Positions 1 through 6,320 of a stretch of DNA of 15,504 bases are shown one piece after another (positions within the stretch are counted from its first letter, which is position 1; every line of letters starts with the position of its first letter). Position numbers and translations under genes: made by a program. The notes below the pieces were generated by a model. That model was not told the DNA's origin. It worked only from the letters and a program-made list of their open reading frames with translations, and ran no database searches. The stretch spans positions 51,478 to 66,981 of the forward strand of contig DMPC01000055.1 of the NCBI GenBank assembly GCA_003456155.1. The letters are read 5' to 3'. The DNA comes from Actinomycetota bacterium. Lineage in GTDB: Bacteria; Actinomycetota; Actinomycetes; S36-B12.

Positions 1-432
1 TGGGCTTCCGAGGAGCGCCTCTCGGACGCGGCCTACCAGGCCACGACCCAGGCGTTCGTCACGGCATCGCTGCAGGGGTGGATCCACTGCCGCGACAACG
101 CTGAGGAGTGCGCCACACTCGTGACGGCGAACGGCTCCAAGCTCGGCGCCAGCCACCAGTTGTGGATGATGAACGAGGTCAACAAGCTGATCTGGCCGTC
201 ACCCGCAGGTGTGGGTGTCATGAACCCGGAAGCGTGGACCCGGACCGTCGACATCTCGCTCGGCACGAAGAACCTCGAGGGCTCGACGGTCCTGACCGCC
301 GCTCCTGCTGAGGGTGCATGGACCGATCAGTACGCCGTCGCGGCGAATGAGGCACTCACTGCCGAGGGCCTGAACACCACGGGCGATGCCTTCGCGCCCA
401 TCTCCGTCACCCTCAACGAGGGCGGCAACTAG
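1..432 (+). CDS. ABC transporter substrate-binding protein, NMT1/SsuA-like, C-terminal part
   Basis: The reading frame is open from the first base of the window and stops at TAG 430-432, so only the last 143 residues are present and the start lies outside. The fragment resembles the C-terminal lobe of NMT1/THI5/SsuA-type periplasmic binding proteins. It has a helical stretch with a Cys-containing turn (GWIHCRDNAEECATLV, about residues 27-42 of the fragment), then a Trp-rich segment (WMMNEVNKLIW) and a tail ending APISVTLNEGGN, which is typical of this fold just after the last helix. Such proteins are secreted lipoproteins that deliver a small organic solute (aminopyrimidine, sulfonate, nitrile or aromatic acid) to an ABC permease. 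The ligand cannot be told from this fragment. A strong hairpin follows directly, so this is the last gene of its transcript. The family call is moderately sure; the substrate is unknown. Confidence 0.72.
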   Translation, partial: WASEERLSDAAYQATTQAFVTASLQGWIHCRDNAEECATLVTANGSKLGASHQLWMMNEVNKLIWPSPAGVGVMNPEAWTRTVDISLGTKNLEGSTVLTAAPAEGAWTDQYAVAANEALTAEGLNTTGDAFAPISVTLNEGGN

Positions 433-437
433 CAATA

Positions 438-486
438 GGGCAGCAGAAGGGGGCGGATCCGTGGGATCCGCCCCCTTCTGCTGCCC
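438..486 (+). terminator. Perfect 23-bp hairpin terminator
   Basis: A 23-base arm at 438-460 is exactly complementary to 464-486, leaving a 3-nt loop (GTG). The stem is very GC-rich and has no T-run after it, as is common for actinobacterial terminators. It starts 5 bases after the stop codon of the binding-protein gene and ends about 80 bases before the acyl-CoA synthetase start, so it should insulate the two genes. Confidence 0.85.
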
Positions 487-552
487 GGGAGATTGCCCGC
501 ATTCCGCCCGTCAGGTCCCCCCTTCCATGCCAGACTCACGGTCACCCTGGCC

Positions 553-559
553 AGAGGAG
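553..559 (+). promoter_or_regulatory. Ribosome binding site deciding the GTG start at 565
   Basis: AGAGGAG lies 5 bases before the GTG at 565. The only earlier in-frame start (TTG at 493) abuts the terminator stem and has no Shine-Dalgarno sequence, so the GTG is preferred. Confidence 0.7.
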
Positions 560-564
560 CGACC

Positions 565-2115
565 GTGATCATCTACCGCAGCCCCCATCCGGACGTCGTG
601 GTCCCTGATCTGCCCGTCACGGCCTACGTCCTCCAAGGTGCAGATGGCTACCCTGATCGCCCCGCACTGGTGGACGCACCGACCGGCCGCACCTACACCT
701 ATGCCCAGCTCTCCAGCATGATCCACTCCTTCGCCGGAGGACTCGCCGCCCGCGGACTCCGGCACGGTGACACCATCGCGCTGATGTCCCCGAACATCCC
801 GGAGTTCGCCGTGGTCTTCCATGGCGCTGCAGTTGCAGGCGTGACGGTCACAACGATCAATCCGACGTACACCGCCGAGGAGGTTCGCTTCCAGCTCAAT
901 GACTCGAGGGCCACACTCCTGGTGACCATTGCGATGTTCGTGGAGACGGCACGCGAGGCGATCGAGGGAACGGGCGTCGATGACATCGTCGTCATAGGCG
1001 ATGCCCCGGACGGGACCATCCCGCTCACGGGACTCCTCACGAGCCCCATCGCCCAGGTGCCCGTCAATCTCGATGAGGACATCGTGGTCCTGCCCTACTC
1101 CTCCGGGACGACCGGATTCCCGAAGGGCGTGATGCTGAGCCATCGGAACCTCGTCGCCAATCTCGTCCAGTGCGAGGGCGCCCTTGACGTCAAGGACGGT
1201 GAGGTGGTCCTCGCCGTGCTGCCCTTCTTCCACATCTATGGGATGCAGGTGATGATGAATGAGTTCCTGTCCCGAGGAGCCACGATCTACACCCTCCCCC
1301 GGTTCGATCTCGAGCAGGCCCTGACGGTCATCCAGGACAAGCGCATCGAGCGCTTCTTCGTCGTACCCCCGATCGTGCTCGCGTTCGCGAAGCACCCGAT
1401 GATCGACCAATTCGACACCAGCAGCCTCACGCAGCTGTTCTCCGGCGCCGCCCCGCTGAGCGCCGAGCTGGCGACCCAGGCCGCACAGCGACTCGGTTGC
1501 GAGATCGTCCAGGGATTTGGCATGACAGAGCTGAGTCCCGTCAGTCATGTGGTGGCCGGCGGGAACGACAAGCCCGGCACCGTCGGGGTGGCAGTTGCCA
1601 ACACCGAGGTGCGCATCGTCGATCCCGAGACCGGACAGGATCTCGGCGTGAACGCGCCCGGAGAGATGTGGATCCGAGGCCCTCAGGTGATGAAGGGATA
1701 CCTCAATAATGCGGAGGCGACGGCGGCGACCCTCGATGACGATGGCTGGCTTCGCACCGGCGACATCGCCACCATCGACGATGAGGGATTCGTGGCGATC
1801 GTCGACCGCCTCAAGGAGCTGATCAAGGTGAAGGGCTTCCAGGTCGCTCCGGCGGAGCTTGAGGCGCTGCTGCTCACCCATCCGGCAATCGTCGATGCAG
1901 CCGTCGTCGGAATACCCGACGAGGAGTCAGGCGAACTGCCCCGCGCCTTTGTCGTCCTCGCCCCGGGGGCAGCGGTGTCCGACGCCGAGATCACCGACTT
2001 CATGGTGCAGCATGTAGCCACCTACAAGGTGATCCACGACGTCGTCGTGACCGACACCATTCCCAAATCCCCGTCGGGCAAGATCCTCCGTCGCCTGCTG
2101 CGAGACGGCCAGTAG
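565..2115 (+). CDS. Acyl-CoA synthetase, 4-coumarate:CoA ligase-type AMP-binding enzyme
   Basis: The 516-residue product activates a carboxylic acid with ATP to an acyl-adenylate and then a CoA thioester, in the cytosol. All core motifs of the ANL superfamily are visible: the P-loop PYSSGTTGFPKG (residues 177-188), GFGMTE (317-322), the Asp of LRTGD (D400), the hinge DRLKELIKVKGFQ (R415) and the C-terminal PKSPSGK with catalytic Lys K506. Length and the hinge sequence fit the 4-coumarate/medium-chain acyl ligase group. The acyl substrate cannot be read from the sequence; an aromatic or branched/medium-chain acid is likely. The GTG start is chosen for its AGAGGAG ribosome site. It is a single-gene unit between two hairpins (438-486 and 2117-2163). 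No link to the glutarate genes further on is evident. Confidence 0.88.
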   Translation: MIIYRSPHPDVVVPDLPVTAYVLQGADGYPDRPALVDAPTGRTYTYAQLSSMIHSFAGGLAARGLRHGDTIALMSPNIPEFAVVFHGAAVAGVTVTTINPTYTAEEVRFQLNDSRATLLVTIAMFVETAREAIEGTGVDDIVVIGDAPDGTIPLTGLLTSPIAQVPVNLDEDIVVLPYSSGTTGFPKGVMLSHRNLVANLVQCEGALDVKDGEVVLAVLPFFHIYGMQVMMNEFLSRGATIYTLPRFDLEQALTVIQDKRIERFFVVPPIVLAFAKHPMIDQFDTSSLTQLFSGAAPLSAELATQAAQRLGCEIVQGFGMTELSPVSHVVAGGNDKPGTVGVAVANTEVRIVDPETGQDLGVNAPGEMWIRGPQVMKGYLNNAEATAATLDDDGWLRTGDIATIDDEGFVAIVDRLKELIKVKGFQVAPAELEALLLTHPAIVDAAVVGIPDEESGELPRAFVVLAPGAAVSDAEITDFMVQHVATYKVIHDVVVTDTIPKSPSGKILRRLLRDGQ

Positions 2116-2116
2116 A

Positions 2117-2163
2117 CATCGTGGCCACGCACACCCCACGGAGGGGGTGGCGTGGCCACGATG
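2117..2163. terminator. Bidirectional hairpin between convergent genes
   Basis: The arm 2117-2137 pairs with 2144-2163 around a 6-nt loop, with a single unpaired A in the left arm. The hairpin begins 1 base after the stop of the acyl-CoA synthetase and ends 10 bases before the stop of the converging aldehyde dehydrogenase. It can therefore end transcripts from both sides. There is no T-run on either side. Confidence 0.8.
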
Positions 2164-2173
2164 AATATGACGC

Positions 2174-3619
2174 TCAGGACTCCAGGTTCGCCATGACGTG
2201 CTTGATGCGCGTGTAGTCCTCGAATCCGTACATGGACAGGTCCTTGCCATATCCCGAGTGCTTGAAGCCACCATGGGGCATCTCGGCAACGAGGGGGATG
2301 TGTGTGTTGATCCACACCGTGCCGAAGTCCAGGCTCCTCGCCATGCGCATGGCCCTGCCGAAGTCGCGGGTCCAGACGGAGGACGCGAGCCCGTAGTTGA
2401 CACCGTTCGCCCAGGCCAACGCCTGCGCCTCATCCGAGAAGCGCTGGATGGTGACAACCGGCCCGAAGATCTCATTCTGAATCATCTCGTCATCCTGCTG
2501 GAGCCCTGCCACGACCGTCGGCTCGATGTAGAAGCCGTGGCTGCCCTGGCGGACGCCACCGGCCACGATCTCCGCGTGCTTGGGTGCGCGCTCGATGAAG
2601 CCGAGGACTCGCTCGAACTGCTGCGCGTTGTTGACGGGCGGGACGAGCGCCTCGCCCCCCGGCCCGTCCTCGAACGTCGTGCCGGTGCCCTTCGCCTGCT
2701 CGGCCATCGCAGCAACGAAGTCGTCGTAGATGCGCTCGCCGACAATCATCCGCGTCGCTGCGGTGCAGTCCTGACCGGCATTGAAGTACCCGGCCACGGC
2801 AAGCCACTCCGCGGCCGCCTCGAGATCGGCATCGTCGAAGATCACCACGGGAGCCTTGCCACCGAGCTCGAGGTGAACCCGCTTGACATCGCGCGCGGCT
2901 GACTCAGCGACCTGCATGCCGGCCCGGACTGATCCAGTGATGGACACCATCTGGGGAATCGGATGCTCGACGACGGCGCGTCCGGTGTCACGATCACCGC
3001 ACACCACGTTGAGCACTCCCGCGGGCAGAGCGCCGGACTCCGCGATCAACTCGGCCATCCGCACGGTGGTCACCGGCGTGGTGTCACTCGGCTTGAGCAC
3101 GACGGTGTTCCCCGCGGCGATGGCAGGCGCGAATTTCCACACCGCCATCATCATGGGGTAGTTCCACGGCGTCACCTGCCCGATGACGCCCACCGGCTCG
3201 CGGCGGATGATCGAGGTGAATCCCTTCATGTACTCGCCGGCTGCACGGCCCTCCAGCACCCGAGCGGCTCCGGCGAAGAAGCGGATCTGGTCGACCATCG
3301 GGGGAATCTCCTCCGACATCGTCACGGCCACCGGCTTCCCGGTGTTCTCGCTCTCCAGCGCGACGAGCTCCTCGGCATGCGACTCCAGCACATCGGCGAT
3401 GGCGAGCAGGGCCGCCTGACGCTCTGACGGGGTGCTGTCCCGCCAGGTGACGAAGGCGTCCTGGGCCGCTCGGAACGCCTGGTCGACATCGGACTCGGAC
3501 GAGATGACGGCCGAGGCGAAGACCTCACCCGTCGAGGGGTTCACCAGGTCACTGGTGGCCCCGCTGGACGATGACGAGCGCTCGCCTCCGATGACATTGC
3601 CGATGACTCGATCACCCAT
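2174..3619 (-). CDS. patD: Gamma-aminobutyraldehyde dehydrogenase-like (PatD/YdcW type) aldehyde dehydrogenase
   Basis: This 481-residue NAD(P)+-dependent aldehyde dehydrogenase keeps the full catalytic set: Asn in TPWNYP (N153), Lys in LKPSD (K176), general base Glu in LELGGKAP (E251) and nucleophile Cys in NAGQDCTAATR (C285). The NAGQDC context and the C-terminal stretch PHGGFKHSGYGKDLSMYGFEDYT match the aminobutyraldehyde dehydrogenases (YdcW/PatD), which oxidise 4-aminobutanal to GABA and also take 5-aminopentanal. The frame stays open upstream to 3835, but the ATG at 3619 has a perfect AGGAGG 6 bases ahead and gives the normal family N-terminus, so the upstream extension is rejected. The gene diverges from an Lrp regulator, which fits substrate-induced control. 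Activity class is sure; the choice between putrescine- and cadaverine-derived aldehydes is inferred. Confidence 0.88.
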   Translation of the reverse strand: MGDRVIGNVIGGERSSSSSGATSDLVNPSTGEVFASAVISSESDVDQAFRAAQDAFVTWRDSTPSERQAALLAIADVLESHAEELVALESENTGKPVAVTMSEEIPPMVDQIRFFAGAARVLEGRAAGEYMKGFTSIIRREPVGVIGQVTPWNYPMMMAVWKFAPAIAAGNTVVLKPSDTTPVTTVRMAELIAESGALPAGVLNVVCGDRDTGRAVVEHPIPQMVSITGSVRAGMQVAESAARDVKRVHLELGGKAPVVIFDDADLEAAAEWLAVAGYFNAGQDCTAATRMIVGERIYDDFVAAMAEQAKGTGTTFEDGPGGEALVPPVNNAQQFERVLGFIERAPKHAEIVAGGVRQGSHGFYIEPTVVAGLQQDDEMIQNEIFGPVVTIQRFSDEAQALAWANGVNYGLASSVWTRDFGRAMRMARSLDFGTVWINTHIPLVAEMPHGGFKHSGYGKDLSMYGFEDYTRIKHVMANLES

Positions 3620-3625
3620 GTCGCG

Positions 3626-3631
3626 CCTCCT
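3626..3631 (-). promoter_or_regulatory. Ribosome binding site of the PatD-like gene
   Basis: On the minus strand this reads AGGAGG, a perfect Shine-Dalgarno sequence, with a 6-base spacer to the ATG at 3619. It settles the start against the longer open frame. Confidence 0.85.
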
Positions 3632-3650
3632 GAGGTCACGTGTTGCCGGT

Positions 3651-3674
3651 CCGCAGACGATGACCGATCTGCGG
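3651..3674. repeat. 7-bp inverted repeat in the leader of the PatD-like gene
   Basis: CCGCAGA (3651-3657) and TCTGCGG (3668-3674) are perfect complements around 10 bases. They lie between the operator-like palindrome and the ribosome site of the minus-strand gene. They could be a protein site or a small 5'-leader hairpin; no function is shown by the sequence. Confidence 0.5.
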
Positions 3675-3676
3675 AA

Positions 3677-3688
3677 ATTGGATCCAAT
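3677..3688. promoter_or_regulatory. Operator-like 12-bp palindrome ATTGGATCCAAT
   Basis: This is a perfect palindrome, AT-rich for this genome, in the divergent intergenic region 58 bases upstream of the PatD-like ATG. The same motif with G replaced by T (ATTGTATCCAAT, and a variant AATGTATCCAAT) occurs twice over the promoter of the CoA-transferase operon at 12238-12270. FCD-type GntR regulators often bind short palindromes with TTG...CAA ends, so the GntR protein encoded at 10406-11068 is the first candidate binder. This is inference from motif sharing. Confidence 0.55.
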
Positions 3689-3758
3689 GGAGCCCACACT
3701 ATGCGGAATCCGTCGCGTATGCGTGAGGTATGCACGAAATGCGCTTGATGTGGGCTCC
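3689..3758. repeat. Perfect 10-bp inverted repeat spanning 70 bp in the divergent region
   Basis: GGAGCCCACA (3689-3698) and TGTGGGCTCC (3749-3758) are exact reverse complements separated by 50 bases. Beyond the perfect part the similarity continues weakly inward. The pair sits between the PatD-like gene and lrp, where an Lrp octamer or another looping regulator could bridge both arms. A transcript-level stem with a 50-base loop is also possible. Confidence 0.55.
3717..3733 (+). repeat. Direct repeat of GTATGC, 11 bp apart
   Basis: GTATGC occurs at 3717-3722 and 3728-3733, one helical turn apart, with a further TATGC at 3700-3704. All three lie inside the 50-base interval bounded by the 10-bp inverted repeat. 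The spacing suits a protein that binds one face of the DNA, for example the neighbouring Lrp/AsnC regulator, but this is a weak signal on its own. Confidence 0.3.
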
Positions 3759-3795
3759 TGTTCTACGCCAGTATGGGGTGTGGCCAGCCGCGAAA

Positions 3796-3801
3796 GAGGA
3801 G
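3796..3801 (+). promoter_or_regulatory. Ribosome binding site favouring the TTG start of lrp
   Basis: GAGGAG is placed 8 bases before TTG 3810. The alternative in-frame GTG at 3780 has no comparable site upstream and would add ten non-conserved residues. Confidence 0.55.
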
Positions 3802-3809
3802 TCGCCCCC

Positions 3810-4250
3810 TTGGACGAGACGTCCAAGGCGATCATCGAGCAGCTGCAGCAGGACGGAAGACGCCCCTACGCCACCATCGGGCGGGCCGTGGGCCTCTCCG
3901 AGGCAGCGGTACGCCAGCGCGTGCAGCGGCTGCAGGACGCCGGCGTCATGCAGATCGTCGCCGTCACCGATCCCGTCCAGGTCGGCTTCGCGCGATCCGC
4001 CATGATCGGGGTCCGCGTCGAGGGTGACATCGAGGCCGTTGCGGACGCCATGGAGTCACTCCCCGAGGTGGACTATCTCGTCGTCTGTGCAGGCGGGTTC
4101 GACATCCTGGCCGAGGTCGTGGCCGAGGACGACGATCACCTGCTCGACGTCATCAATCGGCAGATCAGGGCAATCCCGGGCGTGCGCTCGACCGAGACCT
4201 TCGTCTACCTGAAGCTGCGCAAGCAGATCTACACCTGGGGAACCAGATAG
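3810..4250 (+). CDS. Lrp/AsnC family transcriptional regulator
   Basis: The product (146 residues from TTG 3810) has the two-part Lrp layout. An N-terminal winged helix-turn-helix (about residues 1-50, core YATIGRAVGLSEAAVRQRVQRLQDAG) begins with the family opening DETSKAIIEQLQQDGR. A RAM ligand-binding/oligomerisation domain follows (about 66-140), including the glycine turn CAGGFDILAEV and the end STETFVYLKL. Such proteins bind DNA as dimers to octamers and sense amino acids or related metabolites. It is transcribed away from the PatD-like gene and ahead of the aminotransferase (25-base gap), so it most likely autoregulates and controls both directions through the repeats at 3677-3758. The start is uncertain: GTG 3780 is the alternative. 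Confidence 0.9.
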   Translation: MDETSKAIIEQLQQDGRRPYATIGRAVGLSEAAVRQRVQRLQDAGVMQIVAVTDPVQVGFARSAMIGVRVEGDIEAVADAMESLPEVDYLVVCAGGFDILAEVVAEDDDHLLDVINRQIRAIPGVRSTETFVYLKLRKQIYTWGTR

Positions 4251-4275
4251 GCCGAGAGGCCGGAGAGGCGGCACC

Positions 4276-5670
4276 GTGACCACCACACCCACGCCAGGAC
4301 CAGGAGCAACATCGCTCGCGGCACGTGCTCGCGACCATCTCTGGATGCCCTTCACGCGCCACTCCGTCTACGAGGAGGGTGGAGAGGTCCCGGTCATCGT
4401 GCGCGGTGAGGGCGCCTACGTATGGGACGAGGCCGGTCGGCGCTACCTGGACGGTCTCTCAGGCCTCTATGCGGTCCAACTGGGACACGGGCGCACAGAG
4501 ATCGCCGAGGCCATGGCTCGCCAGGCCGCAGAACTGGCCTTCTTCCCCATCTGGTCCTATGCCCATCCTCGGGCCATCGAGTTGGCCGAGCGGCTGGCCG
4601 ACCTTGCCCCGGGTGATCTCAATCACGTCTTCTTCACCAGCGGCGGCGGCGAGGCCGTGGAGTCCGCATGGAAGCTGGCCAAGCAGTACTACAAGATCGT
4701 GGGGCAGCCCAACAAGCACAAGGTGATCTCACGATCGATCGCCTATCACGGCACCACCCAGGGAGCCCTCTCGATCACCGGCATTCCCGGCGCGAAGGAG
4801 CCCTTCGAGCCCCTGGTGCCCAGCACGATCAAGGTCCCGAACACGAACGCCTACCGCGCGCCGGAGACGCTCCAGGATGACGAGAAGGCCTTCGGGAGGT
4901 GGGCTGCTGACAGGATCGCGGAGGCGATCGAGTTCGAGGGCCCGGGCACCGTGGCCGCGGTGTTCCTCGAGCCCGTCCAGAATGCCGGAGGGTGCTTCCC
5001 GCCGCCCCCCGGCTACCTCGAGCGGGTGCGCGAGATCTGCGACCACTATGACGTTCTGATGGTGGCCGACGAGACCATCACCGCGTTCGGGCGCATCGGC
5101 GACACCTTCGCGATGGGCCGTTTCGGCGTGACTCCGGACATCATCACGTGCGCCAAGGGCATGACCTCCGGCTATTCCCCCATGGGTGCCATGATCGCCT
5201 CCGAGCGCCTCTTCGAGCCGTTCCGGCATGGCAGCGAGATGTTCCTCCATGGCTTCACGTGGTGCGGCCATCCTGTGGGTGCTGCCGCAGCACTGGCGAA
5301 CCTAGACATCTTCGAGCGCGAGGGCATCCACGCCCATGTCAGGGCGAACGAGGAGCCGTTCCGGCGCACGCTGGAGAGACTCCTCGATCTTCCGATCGTC
5401 GGCGATGTGCGCGGAGCCGGCTACTTCTACGCCCTCGAACTGGTTCAGGACAAGGCCACTCGGGAGACCCTGTCGGCCGAGCAGTCCGAACGCGTGCTGC
5501 GCAACTACCTCTCCACAGCACTGTTCGACAATGGTCTGTACTGCCGAGCGGACGACCGCGGCGAGCCGATCGTCCAGATCTGCCCTCCTCTCATCATCGG
5601 CCAGACCGAGTTCGACGAGATCGAGCAGATTCTCCGCGCTGTCCTCACCGAGGCCTGGGCACGCCTGTGA
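4276..5670 (+). CDS. Class III PLP-dependent aminotransferase, omega-amine/polyamine:pyruvate type
   Basis: The 464-residue product belongs to fold-type I, class III aminotransferases, which move a terminal amino group from a diamine or omega-amino acid to a keto acid such as pyruvate. Visible are the N-terminal HLWMPFTRH segment (about 21-29), the PLP-phosphate region TSGGGEAVESAWKLA, the Asp that binds the pyridine nitrogen in VADETITAFGR (D265), and the Schiff-base Lys in TCAKGMTSGYSPMG (K294). Overall similarity is to the SpuC/omega-amino acid:pyruvate group rather than GabT. The GTG start has GGAGAGG 7 bases ahead. The gene follows lrp and its stop overlaps the next start (GTGA). With the divergent aminoaldehyde dehydrogenase it forms the two-step route diamine to omega-amino acid. 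Exact amine and acceptor are inferred. Confidence 0.9.
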   Translation: MTTTPTPGPGATSLAARARDHLWMPFTRHSVYEEGGEVPVIVRGEGAYVWDEAGRRYLDGLSGLYAVQLGHGRTEIAEAMARQAAELAFFPIWSYAHPRAIELAERLADLAPGDLNHVFFTSGGGEAVESAWKLAKQYYKIVGQPNKHKVISRSIAYHGTTQGALSITGIPGAKEPFEPLVPSTIKVPNTNAYRAPETLQDDEKAFGRWAADRIAEAIEFEGPGTVAAVFLEPVQNAGGCFPPPPGYLERVREICDHYDVLMVADETITAFGRIGDTFAMGRFGVTPDIITCAKGMTSGYSPMGAMIASERLFEPFRHGSEMFLHGFTWCGHPVGAAAALANLDIFEREGIHAHVRANEEPFRRTLERLLDLPIVGDVRGAGYFYALELVQDKATRETLSAEQSERVLRNYLSTALFDNGLYCRADDRGEPIVQICPPLIIGQTEFDEIEQILRAVLTEAWARL

Positions 5671-6320
5671 GCGAGACAACGGAGCGCACGCGCATCCGTC
5701 GTCTCCCCGAGAAGGCGTCGACGGATCGGGACGATCTCGATCGGGTGCTCGACGCCGGACTCGTTGCGCATGTCACCGTCATGAACCATGACGTGCCGCT
5801 GGCCATCCCGGTGGCCTATGCGCGTCGCGGGGATGAGGTCCTCTTCCATGGCTCCACCGGCTCCCGCCTGTTTCGCACCCTCTCCGAGGGTGCGCCCACC
5901 TGCCTGACGGTCACCCTGCTCGACGGCCTCGTCGTTGCGCGAAGCGCCTTCGAATCGAGCATGCACTACCGATCGGCCATGCTGCTCGGAACAGCCTCGC
6001 GGATCAGCGGCGACGATGAACTCGATGCCCTCCGCACCATCACCGAGCACCTGCTGCCAGGGCGCTGGCAGGAGTGCCGACAGCCCAATCCCAAGGAGCG
6101 AGCCGCCACCATGACGCTGTCCCTGCCCATTGAGGAATGGTCGCTCAAGCTCAGCGATGGGGACCCCGATGACGAGCCGGCAGACGTCACCGACGAGACC
6201 TACGGCCGCATCTGGGCAGGTGTCGTGCCCCTTCGAGAGGAGTTCGGCGCGCCCCGTCGGTCGGCCGACTGCCCCGATGACATATCCGTCCCCGAGTACG
6301 TCCGGGCATGGCGCCGATGA
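5667..6320 (+). CDS. PPOX-fold (pyridoxamine 5'-phosphate oxidase-like) flavin-binding protein
   Basis: The 217-residue protein has the split-barrel FMN-binding fold of the Pyridox_ox_2/NimA-like group. Early strands include LVAHVTVMNHDVPLAIPVAYARRGDEVLFHGSTGSRL (about 32-68). The family hallmark SSMHYRSAMLLGTA (H100, Y101, R102, S103) comes next, then HLLPGRW (128-134) and the end IEEWSLKLSDGDPDD (156-169). Members are small cytosolic enzymes or sensors that bind FMN, F420 or heme; the cofactor cannot be told here. The GTG start overlaps the aminotransferase stop by GTGA and its own stop overlaps the next start by ATGA, so all three are translationally coupled. Its place inside an amine-catabolism operon is unexplained: reduction or detoxification of an aldehyde/imine by-product, or flavin reduction for the next enzyme, are possible guesses. 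Confidence 0.85.
   Translation: MSETTERTRIRRLPEKASTDRDDLDRVLDAGLVAHVTVMNHDVPLAIPVAYARRGDEVLFHGSTGSRLFRTLSEGAPTCLTVTLLDGLVVARSAFESSMHYRSAMLLGTASRISGDDELDALRTITEHLLPGRWQECRQPNPKERAATMTLSLPIEEWSLKLSDGDPDDEPADVTDETYGRIWAGVVPLREEFGAPRRSADCPDDISVPEYVRAWRR

Noticed and set aside
511..1881. Long open frame (456 codons) on the minus strand
   Set aside because: It lies wholly antisense to the acyl-CoA synthetase, which has every family motif. The translated product is His/Asp/Gly/Arg-rich without recognisable domains, typical of a high-GC shadow frame.
3637..3642. CACGTG palindrome between the PatD-like ribosome site and the 7-bp repeat
   Set aside because: A six-base palindrome is expected often by chance in GC-rich DNA, and no second copy or context supports a function.
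3620..3835. Upstream extension of the PatD-like reading frame
   Set aside because: It would overlap the divergent lrp gene and its control region. A perfect AGGAGG sits before the ATG at 3619, and the added residues do not resemble the family.
4251..4275. Tandem GAGAGGC repeats between lrp and the aminotransferase
   Set aside because: They are explained by the purine-rich ribosome binding site (GGAGAGG, 4262-4268); two short copies are not a repeat element.
5148..5666. N-terminal extension of the PPOX frame into the aminotransferase gene
   Set aside because: That stretch is an out-of-frame reading of the aminotransferase. The GTG at 5667 gives the normal PPOX start and a GTGA overlap.
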